DNA of 64,000 bases. Origin: Serilophus lunatus (taxonomy: Eukaryota; Chordata; Aves; Passeriformes; Eurylaimidae). A model generated the notes under the pieces. That model was not told the origin of the DNA. It saw only the letters and a program-made list of their open reading frames with translations, and did no database searches. Position 1 is the stretch's first letter. Each line of letters begins with the position of its first letter. The translations under genes and the position numbers were made by a program. The stretch is from positions 333,810 to 397,809 of the forward strand of contig VXBA01002873.1 in NCBI GenBank assembly GCA_013399895.1, given 5' to 3'. Below are positions 51,368-64,000 of this stretch, one piece after another.

Positions 51368-54300
51368 CTGGAATTCAAGAATATTTTAAAAATCAGTTAT
51401 TATCTTCTCCAGATGCCGTAGGATTGATATAAATAATGGATAATAATGCTGCAGGAGCTGACATGGAGACACGTTCCTGCTATTTTTCACTACCTTCTTA
51501 ATGGTCCCTCTCGGTATTGTGAGAGGATTACTGCAATTTCTCTTGCAGCTTCTTTCACATTCAATTTGAAGCAAAGAGGTATAGAGTTTCAAGAAAATAA
51601 AATGAAGACTTTCTGGATGAAGACCTAAGCTAGTTCACCCGCATTACTGAATTATTACTTTGTTTGTATTTGCAACTGGTGTGATGTGAAGAACAAGCAG
51701 GGTTCAGTTTGCTGGGATCTTCATGTCCGTACCTCAAGCCTTCACAGGCAGTGCAGTCTGTGTCTGCTCTCAGTGGCAAGCACTCACCCTGCACAAGGAT
51801 AAAGATCACCTATGGAGAACTTTGAAACCACTTTACAAGTCGTGTAGGCTCCCAAAACACAACTTCAATATGATCCCTCAGGACAGAAATAGTTTGCACA
51901 TGGCAGCAGTATAAGTATAAACCAAATCACATTCACACCATGAAGAATCCTCCCTGTACTTTAAACCAGGCATGCATCCTTTGGTATCTGTTAGCTGAAG
52001 CTAAATAAACCATATTTAGCAAAATGTAACATTTCAAAATTAGAATTTTACATTTAGCAGAATTCTCTCATTTAGCAGAACAAAAACTTCCACTTTGACT
52101 TCACATATTGCCAGACCAAAAATCAGAGAACTCTCAAATTGTGTGCTTTACTCTTAAGTTATAATTATGTCATAATCAGCAGCCATTTGGAGTTGAATTC
52201 TTTCATCTTTGGTCACAGCAATTATGGAGTGCCTGCTTAATAATACAGTGTCAGTGAACAGTGAAGCCCCAGCTACCTGCTGGAAATGGTTTTGAGATAG
52301 ATGTCCTTAATTGTCATGGACAACTACAGGTTTTCTGGGTAGGTTCCACAGCAAATTATATGAAGGAAGGTGAAAAATGTCTTATATTTAAAGGATCTGC
52401 AAGATCTACAAGACGCCGTACCAAAGATGTTCAGTTTGCAAGAGAGTCATGAGAGCAAACAAGGACATTTTGCTATAAAGTAAATCATTGTGAATCAAGC
52501 TTACCACTGCTGGTATTCTGAAAAAGCAACATGCATTCTTTATTCTAGAAGTGCAGGAAAAAATATTGTACAGTAAAATTAGAACTACGAGCTTCAGAAG
52601 TTTTAAACATCACTTTAACTGCCATGACAACAGGTATAGTTAACTAGAAAATTTACATAACTGAAAGCTTTTCAGAATCTAGAGTCCCTATAAGAGTTAG
52701 GCAGTCAATCATTTTTTTATATGGATGTGGATTAAAACACCTTTCATTGTTTCTCAGCTGATACAGATTCAGAAAATCATTCATCAGCAACTGTTGCAGT
52801 GTTTTCTTATGTTGCGTTTCTTTGCCACTTCATAAAAAGAAACTATTTAAGGATTTTGTCAGCTATATCAATTTATTCTATCAAGTGCCACAAACAAATG
52901 TCATGTAAAGTTAGCGAAAGAAAAACACTGAGTTGGCAGACTTTTAAATAATACAGAGCTATAGTAGCATGTGCATGCCCATGGGAAATGACACCCTCAC
53001 ATGACAGATTATGGTACTTGTAATGCTAATTTGCGCATGGGATGGACATCACACACGCACAAAAATTAATGTGGCCCCAGTGTCCCAGAGAATACATCGA
53101 AGGTGCTGTGAGCCGGCTGCTCCACTTGCAGTTTTTATCACTTCTGAATTGCATTTTAATAGTACATTTTTCTTTTGTTCAGACATGAAAGAAAATTGGC
53201 TTTCTCAGGGGATTGGAAAGCTGAGAAGACAAGGCTTGCAGTTTAGGGATTTGCCTATATATGCATAGAATTCAGTTGAGCCATAGAATTCATAATTTAA
53301 TATGAATACCATGTCTGTAAAATTTATACACAAAATGGTAAAAAAAAATCTTGAGGAAAGTAGAAGTGAATTATTATGGTTTTCACTCTAAAATTTTCTA
53401 CATAGAGGTTTTGATTTTACTGTGGATAAGTTAATCTTTGTCTTTTTGGCAAAAAGATACTCAGAGTAATGTATGTTCTACTATGATTCTGAACAAAAAG
53501 AACCACATATTTTAACACTTTGAGACACAAGCAACAGTATGTTCTACATGCAGTTTAGCACAAAAGCAACCTTGTGCATATCTCCTTTAAGATCATTAAC
53601 TGGAATATGTGCATACAGCCTGGAATATATGTCTATGGCTGAGTCAAAAAGAAATTAAGTGAACAATGAATTTTTGAGGAAGAAGACTGAACAATAAAAA
53701 CATATTAAATATTAAATGAAGTAACGTTAAAAATATAATAGTGTATAATGGTATCAAGTAGAAGCTTTTTCTTCTGTTTACAGTTCTGCTGTCACTCAGG
53801 TGGGCAGACCCCCATATCAATAATGCTCTAACTACAAGAATAGATCATATGCTTGCAAATGCAATGTCTGTCTAAAGTAATTTAGAATTTTCATTACTGT
53901 ATGTGTATAAGTAAATTAAAAAATTAAAATTTTTCATGTTAAGTAGGGTAACCAAATTAATGGAAGTCATACAAAAGCCATTATTCCTCCACAACCAGTA
54001 ATAATAATAAAAAGTAATAGCACTTCAAAACACTTCAGTAATAGTACTATGCTCTGTAGCTCTATGTATACACCTGACAGAGGTTTTCCCAAAATCAATG
54101 ACAGTATGTGCTCCGAATGTGACAGAAGAGAGTGATGGAAGCAGAAGAAAATTAAATCCAGACAATTGTATGATACCATTATCAACTGCACAAGTTTAGA
54201 TTTCAGTAGAGTTTTCACTCATTATTCCTTCATCTGGGTGGGTGTCAGCTTTTCCTTGTCATTTAAGTGTAAATTCAGAAATTCTTGGAAGCTTTCTTTA

Positions 54301-55959
54301 CACATGACAGAGAAAGTATCAGGATCAAAGAAGATTTAAATTCCATATTGATGTTTCATCATGCCATAAAACAGAGTCAGTACAAGTTGAGCCTTCCCAA
54401 AAGTTGATGATTTAGTGGGAGCTGAACTTTCCTTAGAGGAATAAATTTAAAACTAAAAATCATTTAATTTTTAAATACCACAACAGCATGAATGAGAGTT
54501 ATGCCAAAGAATACATTCAAAACAGGGGGAAAGAGTTGGAACTAAAAAATGGGAAACTATCTCAGGTTCTACAAATTGTAGCATTACACATACATAACCT
54601 GAGGCAGGACCAGGACCAAGGCTGGCAGTGTCACTGTTAATGAAGGCCAGCTGCACTGTTGCCAGGACCACACTATATTGAACCTAATTAGCGTAAAAAG
54701 ACCTAGAAGCCTTCTATTAGTACCCAGTCCAGGGCTGACAGCTGCTGGTAGTGTGCATTTAGATTTCAAAGACACCCTAGATATTTGTTGTCAACAAAAA
54801 TAAAAATTGCTTTATCACTCCCTTCACTCATTCTATCCTGCATTTTCCTTCTACTATTAATTTCACCTTTCTAATCCTTCCCCCACCCTCCTCTCACATG
54901 TTTACACCTCTGCCCCTCCATGATTTTTCTCCTAGCATTTCTCACCTACCGTTTCCTCCCCCTATTCTGTTTCTTTTATTGCAATCTCACTATTGTGACA
55001 GGAGATGTAAGAGGCCTTTCAGCCACTGAAAGCTTTCCAGTTGGATTGACGGAGGTGACAGAAGCAGCATCAGGTACTGGTTCCTTGTGTATACAGCAAT
55101 TGAAAGGAGAGCGCAGCAGCACAAACAGGAAAGAGGATTTGTCAGATCCATCATTTACTGGGCAGTAGTGTGCCAACACTATGTGGTATCTACCAACAGG
55201 ACACGGTACAAAGGCGGGAACCTTTTCCAGTATTTAAATTCCAGCAAAAAAACAGGGTGGTCCTTCAGCGTGTTCTCTGAACCTGCTCAAGAGCAAAATC
55301 CCAGTGGCCTAGCAGTGCAAGCAGGTAATCCTGATCCCAGAAATGCTAGAAAATGTATCCAGGCTTCTGAGAAAGAATTGTCAGGTCTACTGCTAGGCTG
55401 CCATACATGTTACACTACCAGGGTGCAGTAAGAAATATGAAACCTGAGTACGGCTTATGTGGTTTTTCAACCTTTCATATTTGTATGTGCTGTACATTTT
55501 TATAATTTAGCAGTAAAAATACCACCAAAATATTAACTCTGTGTGATATTTAAATATGTTTCTATGCAACAGCAATTTAATACCTTGTTGTCTTGATCTA
55601 ATTTAAGTAAAATAACATTATCTCTCTTAAAAGAACTCCATGAACAGCTAGATCCAAAAAACCCATGCTCCTCTATGGGGAATCTGTGAATCTATCTTTT
55701 TTTTTTCCTTAATAAAGCATGAAATTAATTTTAAGCTTTCGAATTTGGATTATACCTGAAGTAATTTTTTCATCAAATACAACTGTCTAATTTTCACTCT
55801 GGGAACAAAGGAAGCATAATGGTTTTCCACAGCAAAACAATTGCAGCAAGGCAGCCATTATTTAGTTTATAATGAGTGCATACTAAAATCAAAGTGTTAG
55901 ATACAAAACTAAAGACAGAACATTTTACTTAACATATCTAGTCACATTATCTTTAGTGA

Positions 55960-56460
55960 ACTGCTTTTGCCATTAGAAACTTATTTGGCTGCGTTATTGC
56001 AAATACTGTTTCTGGTAATAAACTATCAATCACTTTTATCATAATATCAGTAAGTCTAATAATCCTCTGGTCGTTTTTATTTAACCCCTGTCTACGATAA
56101 TGTAAAGTGGCAAATAAAAGCACAGTCTAGTTCTCATAGGAAGTAAAAGAGATCTCTTCTGCAGCAAATTCCGGAACTTCTTAATTATACACAGACTTAT
56201 TATCTGCATCCCCAGTGTTATAAAGTACCAGAACTTCATTAGAAAAATTAAGATGGAAAAATGAAGGCGCTACTTTGTAAATTTCCAGTGGAAATTAGCT
56301 GGAAGAAGCAGAGGAATACTGGATCAAAAGAGGGTAATCATGCTTAACTGTGCCCTAGAGCACCCGCATGTATAATACGATTTGCACAGTAACTACCTCT
56401 CCTATTACTGCTTGTTTGGAGTATTCTGTGTTAATGGGGTTAGCTAATTTAGTATTTTAA
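55960..56460. promoter_or_regulatory. Candidate conserved noncoding element
   Basis: An intronic stretch without repeats, with words such as ttggctgcgttattgcaaat near 55986 and gtaatcatgcttaactgtgc near 56334, plus a rare cluster of CpG in AT-rich DNA. The regulatory reading is an impression. Confidence 0.2.
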
Positions 56461-59397
56461 CTTAAAAAGACTCTGCTGATTAATAAATGTTGCACACTGT
56501 GCTAATAATTAAAATAAATGGAAGAGTTACAAATAGAAGTTGAATTGTTAAGAAAACATTATCTGAAAATATATGATAATCCCTGTTTATCATAATACAA
56601 TAACAGTCCAGAAAATATGCAAATGGCTGAAGATGCAAAGCGTATGAAAAACTAAGTATAATTTGAAATAAGTTTTCAGATGTGTTGTATTTGTATGACA
56701 CAAAATGTAGTAGCCATTTTCACTGCAGCTAAGTCATAAATACAGCAGAAGACTTTAAAACTTTAGAAATTAAAAGGCTTTTTATATTCCTAAATCTTAA
56801 AGTGACTTGCTTTTTAAATTTTCTTACTATTAATACTAGGCAGCTCGTAACACTGGTTCTCTCCAAATGCAGAGCTTATTTAGGTCACTAATTTCTCTAT
56901 AAGTACCTCTCATGCACAACACTGAGTAGCACAGGAGCACCTGAGTGGCTTATGAAGGAAAGCATAATCTTGCTGAGAATAAGCCCATGAGGAGCTTGGT
57001 GCTGCTGTATTCACACAGCATGTGAGAGGCAGGGTGTGCACACGTTGCATTCTGCTGCACACCAGTGCAGGACTAGGTGGTGTATCTCCTGTACAGAACT
57101 GAGCACACACACAGCCAGACACTGAGGTGATGTGCCTGATGTCACACTAGAAGACTACAACAGATCAGAAAACCTCAGCCTCACACTATTGCTATCACCA
57201 CACTGCATCTCATTCTGATGTTTGTTGACTTCATGAAAGTGTTTAATAGTATAAATATGAGGCATATTACACGATTTCAGCAAAGTTAATGAAAATAATT
57301 TACATTTTTGTTCTCTGTAAAATTAGGCCAGCATGCAGCTGCACACAGCCGAGTAAAGAACTTTTCATGCTTAGTGATCTAAATCTGCTGGATCCAGCAG
57401 TTGGTGTCTCAAACTAGACACTAGTTTATTAAGTGGCCATCCCGAAGGAGTACCATTGTCATCCTATCCAAGCAGAGGGGGAAATCACTTCATTTGTATG
57501 AAAAATAGCACAATAAGGCAGTAACGGCTTCAATTACACAAGAAAAAAAGGAATCATTCTTATTAGACTAGATAGCCCAGTTGCTCTTTCATTACAGAAA
57601 AGGAAATTCCAGCAGTTGCTCTGAGTAAGCACAGCATTCTCTCCTGGTTTCATTTGTACTGCCTCTGCCTGCCTAAAACTCTTCACATTTATTTTCTACA
57701 TTTTATCAAAACCAAGACATTTCTCACAGCTTGCAACACTCATCCTTATAAACAACTACTTTAAAGAACCCCAATAATCAGAGGTGTGTGGGAAATCTGA
57801 ATGTTGTTAAAAATTGCAGGTACATGTCAACAGTCATTCTGTCTTAAGAGATAACACACAATACTGACTCTGGGAATATATGTATTGAAAATTTAGTTTG
57901 CCATTTTATGCAAACAAGCTTTCTCAAAAAATGCCTCATACTTCTGCTGCTCATTCTCTCCTTATTTTCTAAAATAGAAGAATAAACAGCATAGGAAGCA
58001 CTACCAGGAAGAAATAAAGTCCCAAAGTACACAATTACATAGAAAAAGACAGAAATTTGTCAATTCATAATAGACACTGCTGAGAAAAAACTACTGTAGA
58101 ATCTGAGTAACCCTTTGCTGACTCCTCTCTGGAGACCAACATCCCACATAGCAGCTGCAACATTACCAGTGAGCATTAGTCCTGATGATGACCTGCAACA
58201 CTGTCATCACCTCTTCAAGGTTACAGATGTGACCTTTGCATGGTTGGTTGAATATGAAGCACAAATGGAATGATCACAGCCTGAAAATGTATAATATGCT
58301 ATGCATTCAGTGTGCAGGAAGCTCAGAATCACTGATTGTTAGGACATTGCTTCTGTGCATTAAAGATGGCACTAAATGGTTCCTTACTCATAAGGTAAGT
58401 AAAGACACCATATCAAATAATATCTGTAAAAGTTGGAGTCTCCAAATTCAAACTGTACAAGACCAAAGCTTCGCAATTCACTCATTGAGGAGTTGGTGAA
58501 ATATTTATTACAAGATCTGACCTTCTGAAACTGTTGACACTGTGATATCTGGGGTAAACCACATCAAATAAAGACAGGGTAATATAGTCATACCTATAAA
58601 TGAAGGAAATCATCCATCCTCACCTGCAATGCATCAGGCAAAACTTATTCAGCGAAAAAAACCCACTTTAAATGAGAACACGAATTACTACCTAGTGCAT
58701 GGAGTTCTTTTAAATTTCACAGAAGCTAGATATAAAAATGGAAAAGGAAAAAAAAACAAAACACAGATTTAAGCTGAGATGTGAAAGACAAATTGCTTCC
58801 TCCTTCTCCCAGTACATGAAAGAATACAGAGAGTAATAGAAAAGGGAAGTACATTTATACTCGCAACTGAACTCAGTTATGGTTTTGGTATAAAACGAAT
58901 AAAAAGTGCTATAGCTCAGTTTTAAAACCAAACATTAAAAATAAGAAAAAAACCAGAAACAAAAAACATTGCCTGAAAGTCAAAAAGTAGTCAAACTAAG
59001 ATCTTTTTGTTTTTCAAAACTATTTTTGAGTAGAATCTTCATTCAAAGACACTATTAAATCAGGGAAAATGATCCAACAATAAAAACATAGAAGCTAAAC
59101 CATGTAAATGCAATTGTTTGTGGCATTCTTAAGTCCCAGTCCTGTAGCTGACACATAGCAATACGGAGCTGACAAGAAAGCATGAAACAGATCAAAGAAA
59201 GCAAAGCATCATGTGGCAGTGAATCAGTGGATCATAGGCTGCTCAAGAGGAAAAATGATTCCTTTCTGTCCTGAATTCTAGTATTAAAGGGCCAAAGGAT
59301 TGCCAAGAGCAGTGAGTTCAAGGGAAATTCTACGTAACTACAGAGAAGTGACTTAACAGGCTTTTGTTATGGTTGGATGAAAGAGTTCCATCATGAT

Positions 59398-59412
59398 AAA
59401 AAAAAAAAAAAA
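59398..59412. repeat. Poly(A) run
   Basis: Fifteen A residues in a row in the intron. No retroposed body is recognisable next to it. Confidence 0.7.
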
Positions 59413-59844
59413 GGAAACAATTTTGCAAATAACCTTAAATCTTTTGGGACTGAAGCCTTAATCTTTTGGGATGGATTATGCCACTATCTGGGATTTTATG
59501 GAAAAGAACTGGCCTGTCTGACACTATTACAGATGCTATGGCTTAGGAAATCAAACTGCTTCAAAGATGATTACAGTTCTTGTATCATGTTCTAACATGT
59601 GCAACATATGTTCCCTCCCCTTCCAAGTGAGCTGTGGCACTCTACTGGGAGAGAAGACAAGTCTCATTGGCATGAACACCATTTTTTTCCTCCCACAACC
59701 AGTAAGCTCCCTGAATACAAAGAATTGAAACTATATTTTTTTCCTTGGCAAGGTGAAAGTGGAAAAACAGAATTTGCATTTGTTTTCTTATTTCCCATTA
59801 CAGCTATCTGTTGCATCACATATTATTATTACATGCTCTTCTAC

Positions 59845-59945
59845 AGATTCACAGATATGGATGGCACATGTCACACAATTACAAAATAGGGTCTCTGCCC
59901 CAAGCAGTTTATAATCTAAGGACACAGAATTTAGAAGTATGTACA
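59845..59945 (+). repeat. Possible L2-like ancient LINE remnant
   Basis: agggtctctgccccaagcag followed by tttataatctaaggacacag resembles the 'ccctgcccca-gagcttacaatctaa' phrase typical of L2-type 3' regions. It is short and diverged, so the family is a guess. Confidence 0.35.
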
Positions 59946-60068
59946 CAGAATGTTTGCTAGTAAGCTGTCAGGTTTGACATTTCATTTTGTCAGGCATGAA
60001 AGGTTTCTGAAAGTGATGGAATAAAGGAAACATTCTCATAACAGTATAAGAAAAAACAAAGAACTTGC

Positions 60069-60220
60069 TCATTGTCATGTATAGGATCTCTCCATTCCTT
60101 CCTTCTTATTCCCTCTCTGGCCTTCTCCAGTGGAGAATTGATTGATTCTGCCACTCGCAAGGTTGGTTCCGAAGGCTTGTAGCGCTGCCACAACACTTCC
60201 ACGGTATCGCGGAAAGGGCC
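60069..60220 (-). CDS. SPATA17: SPATA17, third-last coding exon
   Basis: On the minus strand the acceptor CCTTTACCTTTCAG ends at 60221. Fifty codons follow: GPFRDTVEVLWQRYKPSEPT, LRVAESINSPLEKAREGIRR, KEWRDPIHDN, then two bases GA. The matching stretch of SPATA17 from other vertebrates, as I remember it, reads GPFRDITEVLEQRYRPLEPT and LRVAEPI, with a similar EEW/N-D-N end, which makes the identification firm. The donor is GC (GA|GCAAGT), otherwise a perfect match to the U1-pairing consensus. A frame scan would start at a GTG within the exon (60202) and read on into the intron. The preceding exon, which should end in a CQ-like codon pair, was not found up to base 64000. Confidence 0.93.
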
Positions 60221-62675
60221 CTGAAAGGTAAAGGATAATACAAGTGCTTTATTCTGGGGTTACAGTTCTTTTCTCTCTGTCTTTTATTCATGGCACATCA
60301 CTGATGAAAGAGAACACAGAATGTCTGGGAAGTGTAGTGAGATTTTTCTTCCAAAATAATTAAAGCAGTTCATATTGATAGACTTAGAGATAATATAAAG
60401 GTTGACAACATAATCTAAAGTTCCAAAGAGAGAATGAGAAATGTGCATTACAAATTTATTTAACTACTAATGAGTACTTATTATTTTAAAACAATATATT
60501 GTAAGAACTGATTAGAAAAACAGTTTCTCCTTACCAAAAAATTATTGGTGAAATAAAATCTGATACTGTATCTAGATTATGCTTAAGCAGCCATCTTAAA
60601 TCTTTTTTTTTTCATAGGACAAATAATGTTTCACGGTAATGAACATATTCTTTTTAATTTAACTATAAAGCTACCTGGAAGGGAACTTAAAACATGATTT
60701 AAAATATGATTCCTCTGATACAATTCAAACTAATGTCTTCAGTAACACAGGTCTATAGTCCACTTTTGAAAACTCTAATTCCACATTAATTTCATTATTC
60801 TTAAAAAACACACGTCTTTTTCCAGAGTATCTTGTTTAATAACTGATTATATCAGCACCCACCATTTAACAATATGGAAAAATAGCAGCAGGAAGTCCTC
60901 TCCTGTGCTGCTGAAATGACATATTCCACATATCTTGCTTTTAGTATTAACCTGTAAGAACTTACCTAGAGTACAATTAGTGCCACGCTACACTCAGGAC
61001 AGTTTAGTGGCAACCTGGATTTAGAAGTATTACTAATTAATTTTTATTTTCATCATTGTTGATCGTGCAATGAACTAGACAAACCTTCTGAAACTATGAA
61101 CAGACAAAGAATCCTAATCACAGCCTTTATTCTTAAAGATATCCTTCTTTAAATAGGTTATCACTAACAAGTCACAGCTGGAGTTACTGCAAGCACTGAG
61201 TGAAGACTGTGGGGCTAATAAAAAGAAATGATTCACGCCTCATTTATGTTCACTTATGTTTTACATTAATAGAAACCAATAATAGGAACCAGTTACCATA
61301 AAAGTCATGGACCGTAAATAACACAAATGGCAAATAAGTATCATCTAGTACTTTTCACAGCTGGACAGGAGGATTGCTATATTTGAAAATAGTTAATGGA
61401 TTTTTATTGGAACTTTACTTTTTAAAGGAACAGCACCAAGATTTTGAGATCTTTTTAAAAGTCCCAGTAAGAAAAGAAGCATAATATTTACACTTCTTGC
61501 AGATATTTTCTTGATTCTGCTTTCTAGATTTCAGTAAAAAAATACATTCATTTAAAAAGAACACAATAAGTCTTTAAAAAAAAATGAAAAGTGTTACCTA
61601 CCACCTGTGAGAGAATAATCAATACTAGAACAGGTCACTAAACCTAGTAATAGTGTTGCCTAATAATATATAATCTGATGATGAAGTTATAAAAAAGTTT
61701 AACATTCATTATTAAAAATTAATACTATTGTGAGATGTTTGCATTAAGTGGATATATGGAGGAAAGAAGAAATACTATTATAAAATAATATCAAGATAAA
61801 TATGTTTGCTTTTAAACATAGTCTTTCAGAATATTGAATTTTTTCTTCACTGCAAAATATTGACACTTAATCCACCAGGGTAAGGGACAAATCAGGTATC
61901 CAAGCAAGAGTTTTTCTAAATCTTTAATTTCTAAGACCCAATTAGCAGTTAGATAAAAAGAAAAAAAAAAACCCCCTCTGTCCACAGTTCAAATGAAATT
62001 ACAATTACTAAAGAAAGCAGGGGGGGAAAGAGTGTAACTAAGCAAAGGTCTCTCAAACAAGGCTGTCATCACTAATGAAAGTAGGATGTATATATATTAG
62101 TATACTCATTCTTCTGATTAATCTATTTGAAGAAACTTACCTAGCAATAGGCACCTAAGGAACGTATCTTAAATGACAAGACCTCTAAAAAACCCATTTA
62201 CCTATTTCCATTTTACAACATTAAGATTTGTGGAAACTGCGGGAGATGGTGCCTAAAAATGTTTTAAAATTGACAGTGTTTGCAAGCATTCCAGGCATCC
62301 TGCTTCAAAACAGAAATCTTCCTGGGGTGGTCAGGCTAGGAAAGGAAGGGAAGAAGCCAACCAACAATTTTCACCCTGAAAGCAACTCACCCAGCTCTAT
62401 GCCCTATGTTTCGAATTTGTACTGAGTAGCATAAATCATTTCAATACCAATTGCTCTGCCAAATAAAGGTTAGCAGATCAGCATTCTTTCTGCTGTACCA
62501 TAAAATCAGAAACTCATGATAAAAAATATGATCTTCATGAAATTATACATTCGTCGCTGTCCCCATTACAGAACAGCTAAAAGCATGCCAAAAAATCTAA
62601 AAATGGCAACGTGCTTTTTGTTATTAATGCCTTCTAATGAATATATGACTAATTTTAGCATTATCGGTGTTTCCA

Positions 62676-62840
62676 TGTGTAATGGGTTAACCTTGGCTGG
62701 CCGCCAGGTGCCCACAGTCTCTTTAACCCCTTTTTCCCCCTGAAAGTCAGGCAAGGGGAAAAGAATACGATGGCAGACAGTGGGTTGAGATAAGGCAGTT
62801 TACTAAAGCAAAAATTAAAGCAAAGCAAAGCGAAACCCGC
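62676..62840. mobile_element. Avian endogenous retrovirus LTR-type fragment
   Basis: The plus strand reads tgtgtaatgggttaaccttg, gctggccgccaggtgcccac, agtctctttaacccc, then ggggaaaagaatacgatggc and agtgggttgagataaggcag. These phrases, in this order, mark a very common bird LTR/ERV-related repeat. Only about 165 bases are present, with no coding region, so it is a non-coding scrap. I do not assign its orientation or subfamily. Confidence 0.6.
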
Positions 62841-63294
62841 GCAACTGTAATTCTAGTTAACTCAGTAATAAAAATTATAGATCTAACCAATGTATAAGCA
62901 TCATTAAAGTTTTTTTCTTTAAATACACTATCTTATACACACATAAAATGCAAATACTCATTTCCCTAAAAGAAAACCGAAAGATAGGTTTTTGGGGGTT
63001 TTTTAAAAACATATATAATTGACATCCTCGTATAAAATATCCAAACTTATGGGCAATAAAAATTTTAGATACCTGAAGGAAAGTAACATGTGACTCAGAG
63101 TAAGCTAGATAGATATTAGAAAAAGAAGCTTGATGATAAAAGGTGTTAAAACAGAGAACTAGGACACAAGTATATCTAGTAATTAAATTTCTTATTGTCA
63201 CACCAGATAACTTTCAGGATGGTGTGTTCTGATGGGTTTTCGTTTCCAGCTGTTTCATCAGCTCAAACCAGTGTCCTTTTCTTAGACATACAAC

Positions 63295-63410
63295 CCTAAA
63301 TTGTCAAAGTGTTGTGCAGGGATTTAGCCGTGTGACTCCCATTAACATCAATAAGAGTCGCGCAGCTAAATCCACGCGCTGCGCTTTGAAAATTTACCCC
63401 ACTGTGTACA
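63295..63410. repeat. Ancient fold-back (MITE-like) element
   Basis: An imperfect palindrome has arms GGATTTAGC (63320-63328) and GCTAAATCC (63365-63373), with inner arms GACTC (63334-63338) and GAGTC (63355-63359) around a short centre (attaacatcaat). It is followed by gcgctttgaaaatttacccc. The pattern 'flat-arm ATTTAG / CTAAAT plus TTTGAAAATTT-CCC' matches old DNA-transposon-derived repeats frequent in turtles, crocodiles and birds. Confidence 0.6.
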
Positions 63411-64000
63411 TCCCAGGGTGCTGAAAGGATTAAAGTATTATATAGTAAATTCCCTCTTTGAGGTGCAGAAAATAAACAGAACTCTTCTGGTTGTTCTAAA
63501 AGGCTATCTGTGCAAGACTGCTGTGTGTGAGTGCATCTGAACTTAGGAAGGTCTATAAAATATTCCAAATCTGAACAGAAGCTTGTAAGATGCTTTGTAT
63601 ACAGTAAGCCAGTCTTGTAAGACCACCTTAACAATGGAAAACTCTTGAGTTCCCTATTTATTTAAAAGCATGACTCCTGCATCATGTCCAGTAGGCAAAA
63701 TCCTTCTCTCTCTTCTGGGAGACAATACAGTCACATCCTGCTCAAGGACTGTCATAGCCCCTTTGGTCCCAGAAGGTAAAGTTATAATGTCCTATTTATC
63801 TCAACTTCAAACTCCCTGATCACCCAAACTGCTTATTGGCTCATACTTCGTCTCAATTCTAATATGAGTCAATGAGTTCATTCTATGAGGAAGCTCAAGC
63901 AGTGAAGGCAGGGAGAACACAAGGAATGAAGGACAAAGGTGGAGAACTGCCCTGAAGTTTATTCTTACTGTTATAAACAGTGTGAGTCTTTGTGTGGCTC

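Larger units (their letters stand above)
51368..60068 (-). other. SPATA17: SPATA17 intron (8.7 kb, GC-AG)
   Basis: The minus-strand intron begins GCAAGTT at 60068 and ends ATTCCAG at 51368. The GC donor is required by the frame: the nearby GT (exon ending in CAA) would put the next exon in a frame that reaches TGA after about ten codons. Inside are an L2-like repeat scrap (about 59845-59945), a poly(A) run at 59398-59412, and a block with a regulatory look at 55960-56460. No further exon is seen. Confidence 0.8.
60221..64000 (-). other. SPATA17: SPATA17 upstream intron (incomplete)
   Basis: This AT-rich DNA lies upstream of the 60069 exon in transcription direction. I searched both strands for the preceding SPATA17 exon and found none, so the intron must continue past the window edge. 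It holds an LTR fragment at 62676-62840 and an ancient fold-back element at 63295-63410. Confidence 0.7.

Noticed and set aside
55087..55431. 114-codon plus-strand frame in a SPATA17 intron
   Set aside because: No matching splice sites, no recognisable domain, overlaps other frames of similar length on both strands; likely chance.
60063..60068. GT donor ending the SPATA17 exon at CAA|GTTCTT
   Set aside because: It would shift the next exon into a frame that stops after about ten codons, while the GC donor keeps the known SPATA17 reading.
63296..63634. 112-codon minus-strand frame
   Set aside because: Much of it lies in the ancient fold-back repeat; no splice or family support.
1..64000. CRISPR arrays, bacterial operons, tRNA or rRNA genes, complete retroviral genomes
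   Set aside because: No regularly spaced repeats, no ribosome-binding-site organised genes, no cloverleaf or rRNA signatures, and only one short LTR scrap; the window is vertebrate nuclear DNA.

Overview
The window looks like bird nuclear DNA. It is AT-rich, contains several copies of the CR1 LINE with the typical avian 3' ends (short direct octamers such as ATTCTGTG or ATTCTATG instead of a poly(A) tail), one piece of an LTR family common in birds, and a few very old amniote repeat remnants. Coding DNA is sparse and cut into small exons. No bacterial genes, CRISPR arrays, tRNA or rRNA genes were seen. The species cannot be fixed from the sequence alone.

Two genes face each other tail to tail. 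On the minus strand, 60220 down to 32762, lie the last three coding exons of SPATA17, a testis-expressed IQ-motif protein. They encode 122 contiguous C-terminal residues ending in a TAA stop, with a poly(A) signal 44 bases further on. The first of the two introns (8.7 kb) can only be spliced in frame with a GC-AG boundary; the second (18.4 kb) is an ordinary GT-AG intron. The earlier SPATA17 exons should lie beyond base 64000.

On the plus strand, 1 to 17434, is the 3' end of a gene I do not recognise. Four exons (1-99, 7649-7799, 13704-13860, 17273-17434) have splice sites whose phases all agree, and the last ends in TGA with AATAAA 28 bases later. Exon 2 carries one extra base relative to the frame the splice phases demand, at or near a run of five T. 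The gene is therefore either a decaying pseudogene or affected by a homopolymer sequence error. This is the most interesting object in the window.

Layout: 1-17434, exons and introns of the unidentified plus-strand gene, including a GC- and CpG-rich island at 4930-5730. 17500-32712, the interval between the two gene ends, with two CR1 copies and one CR1 3' scrap. 32762-60220, SPATA17 exons and introns, with three more CR1 copies. 60221-64000, upstream SPATA17 intron with an LTR fragment and an ancient fold-back repeat. Several stretches without visible repeats have the look of conserved regulatory DNA (8690-9080, 28380-28670, 33450-33800, 36680-37320, 42420-42730, 55960-56460). That is only a hypothesis from reading one sequence and needs an alignment.
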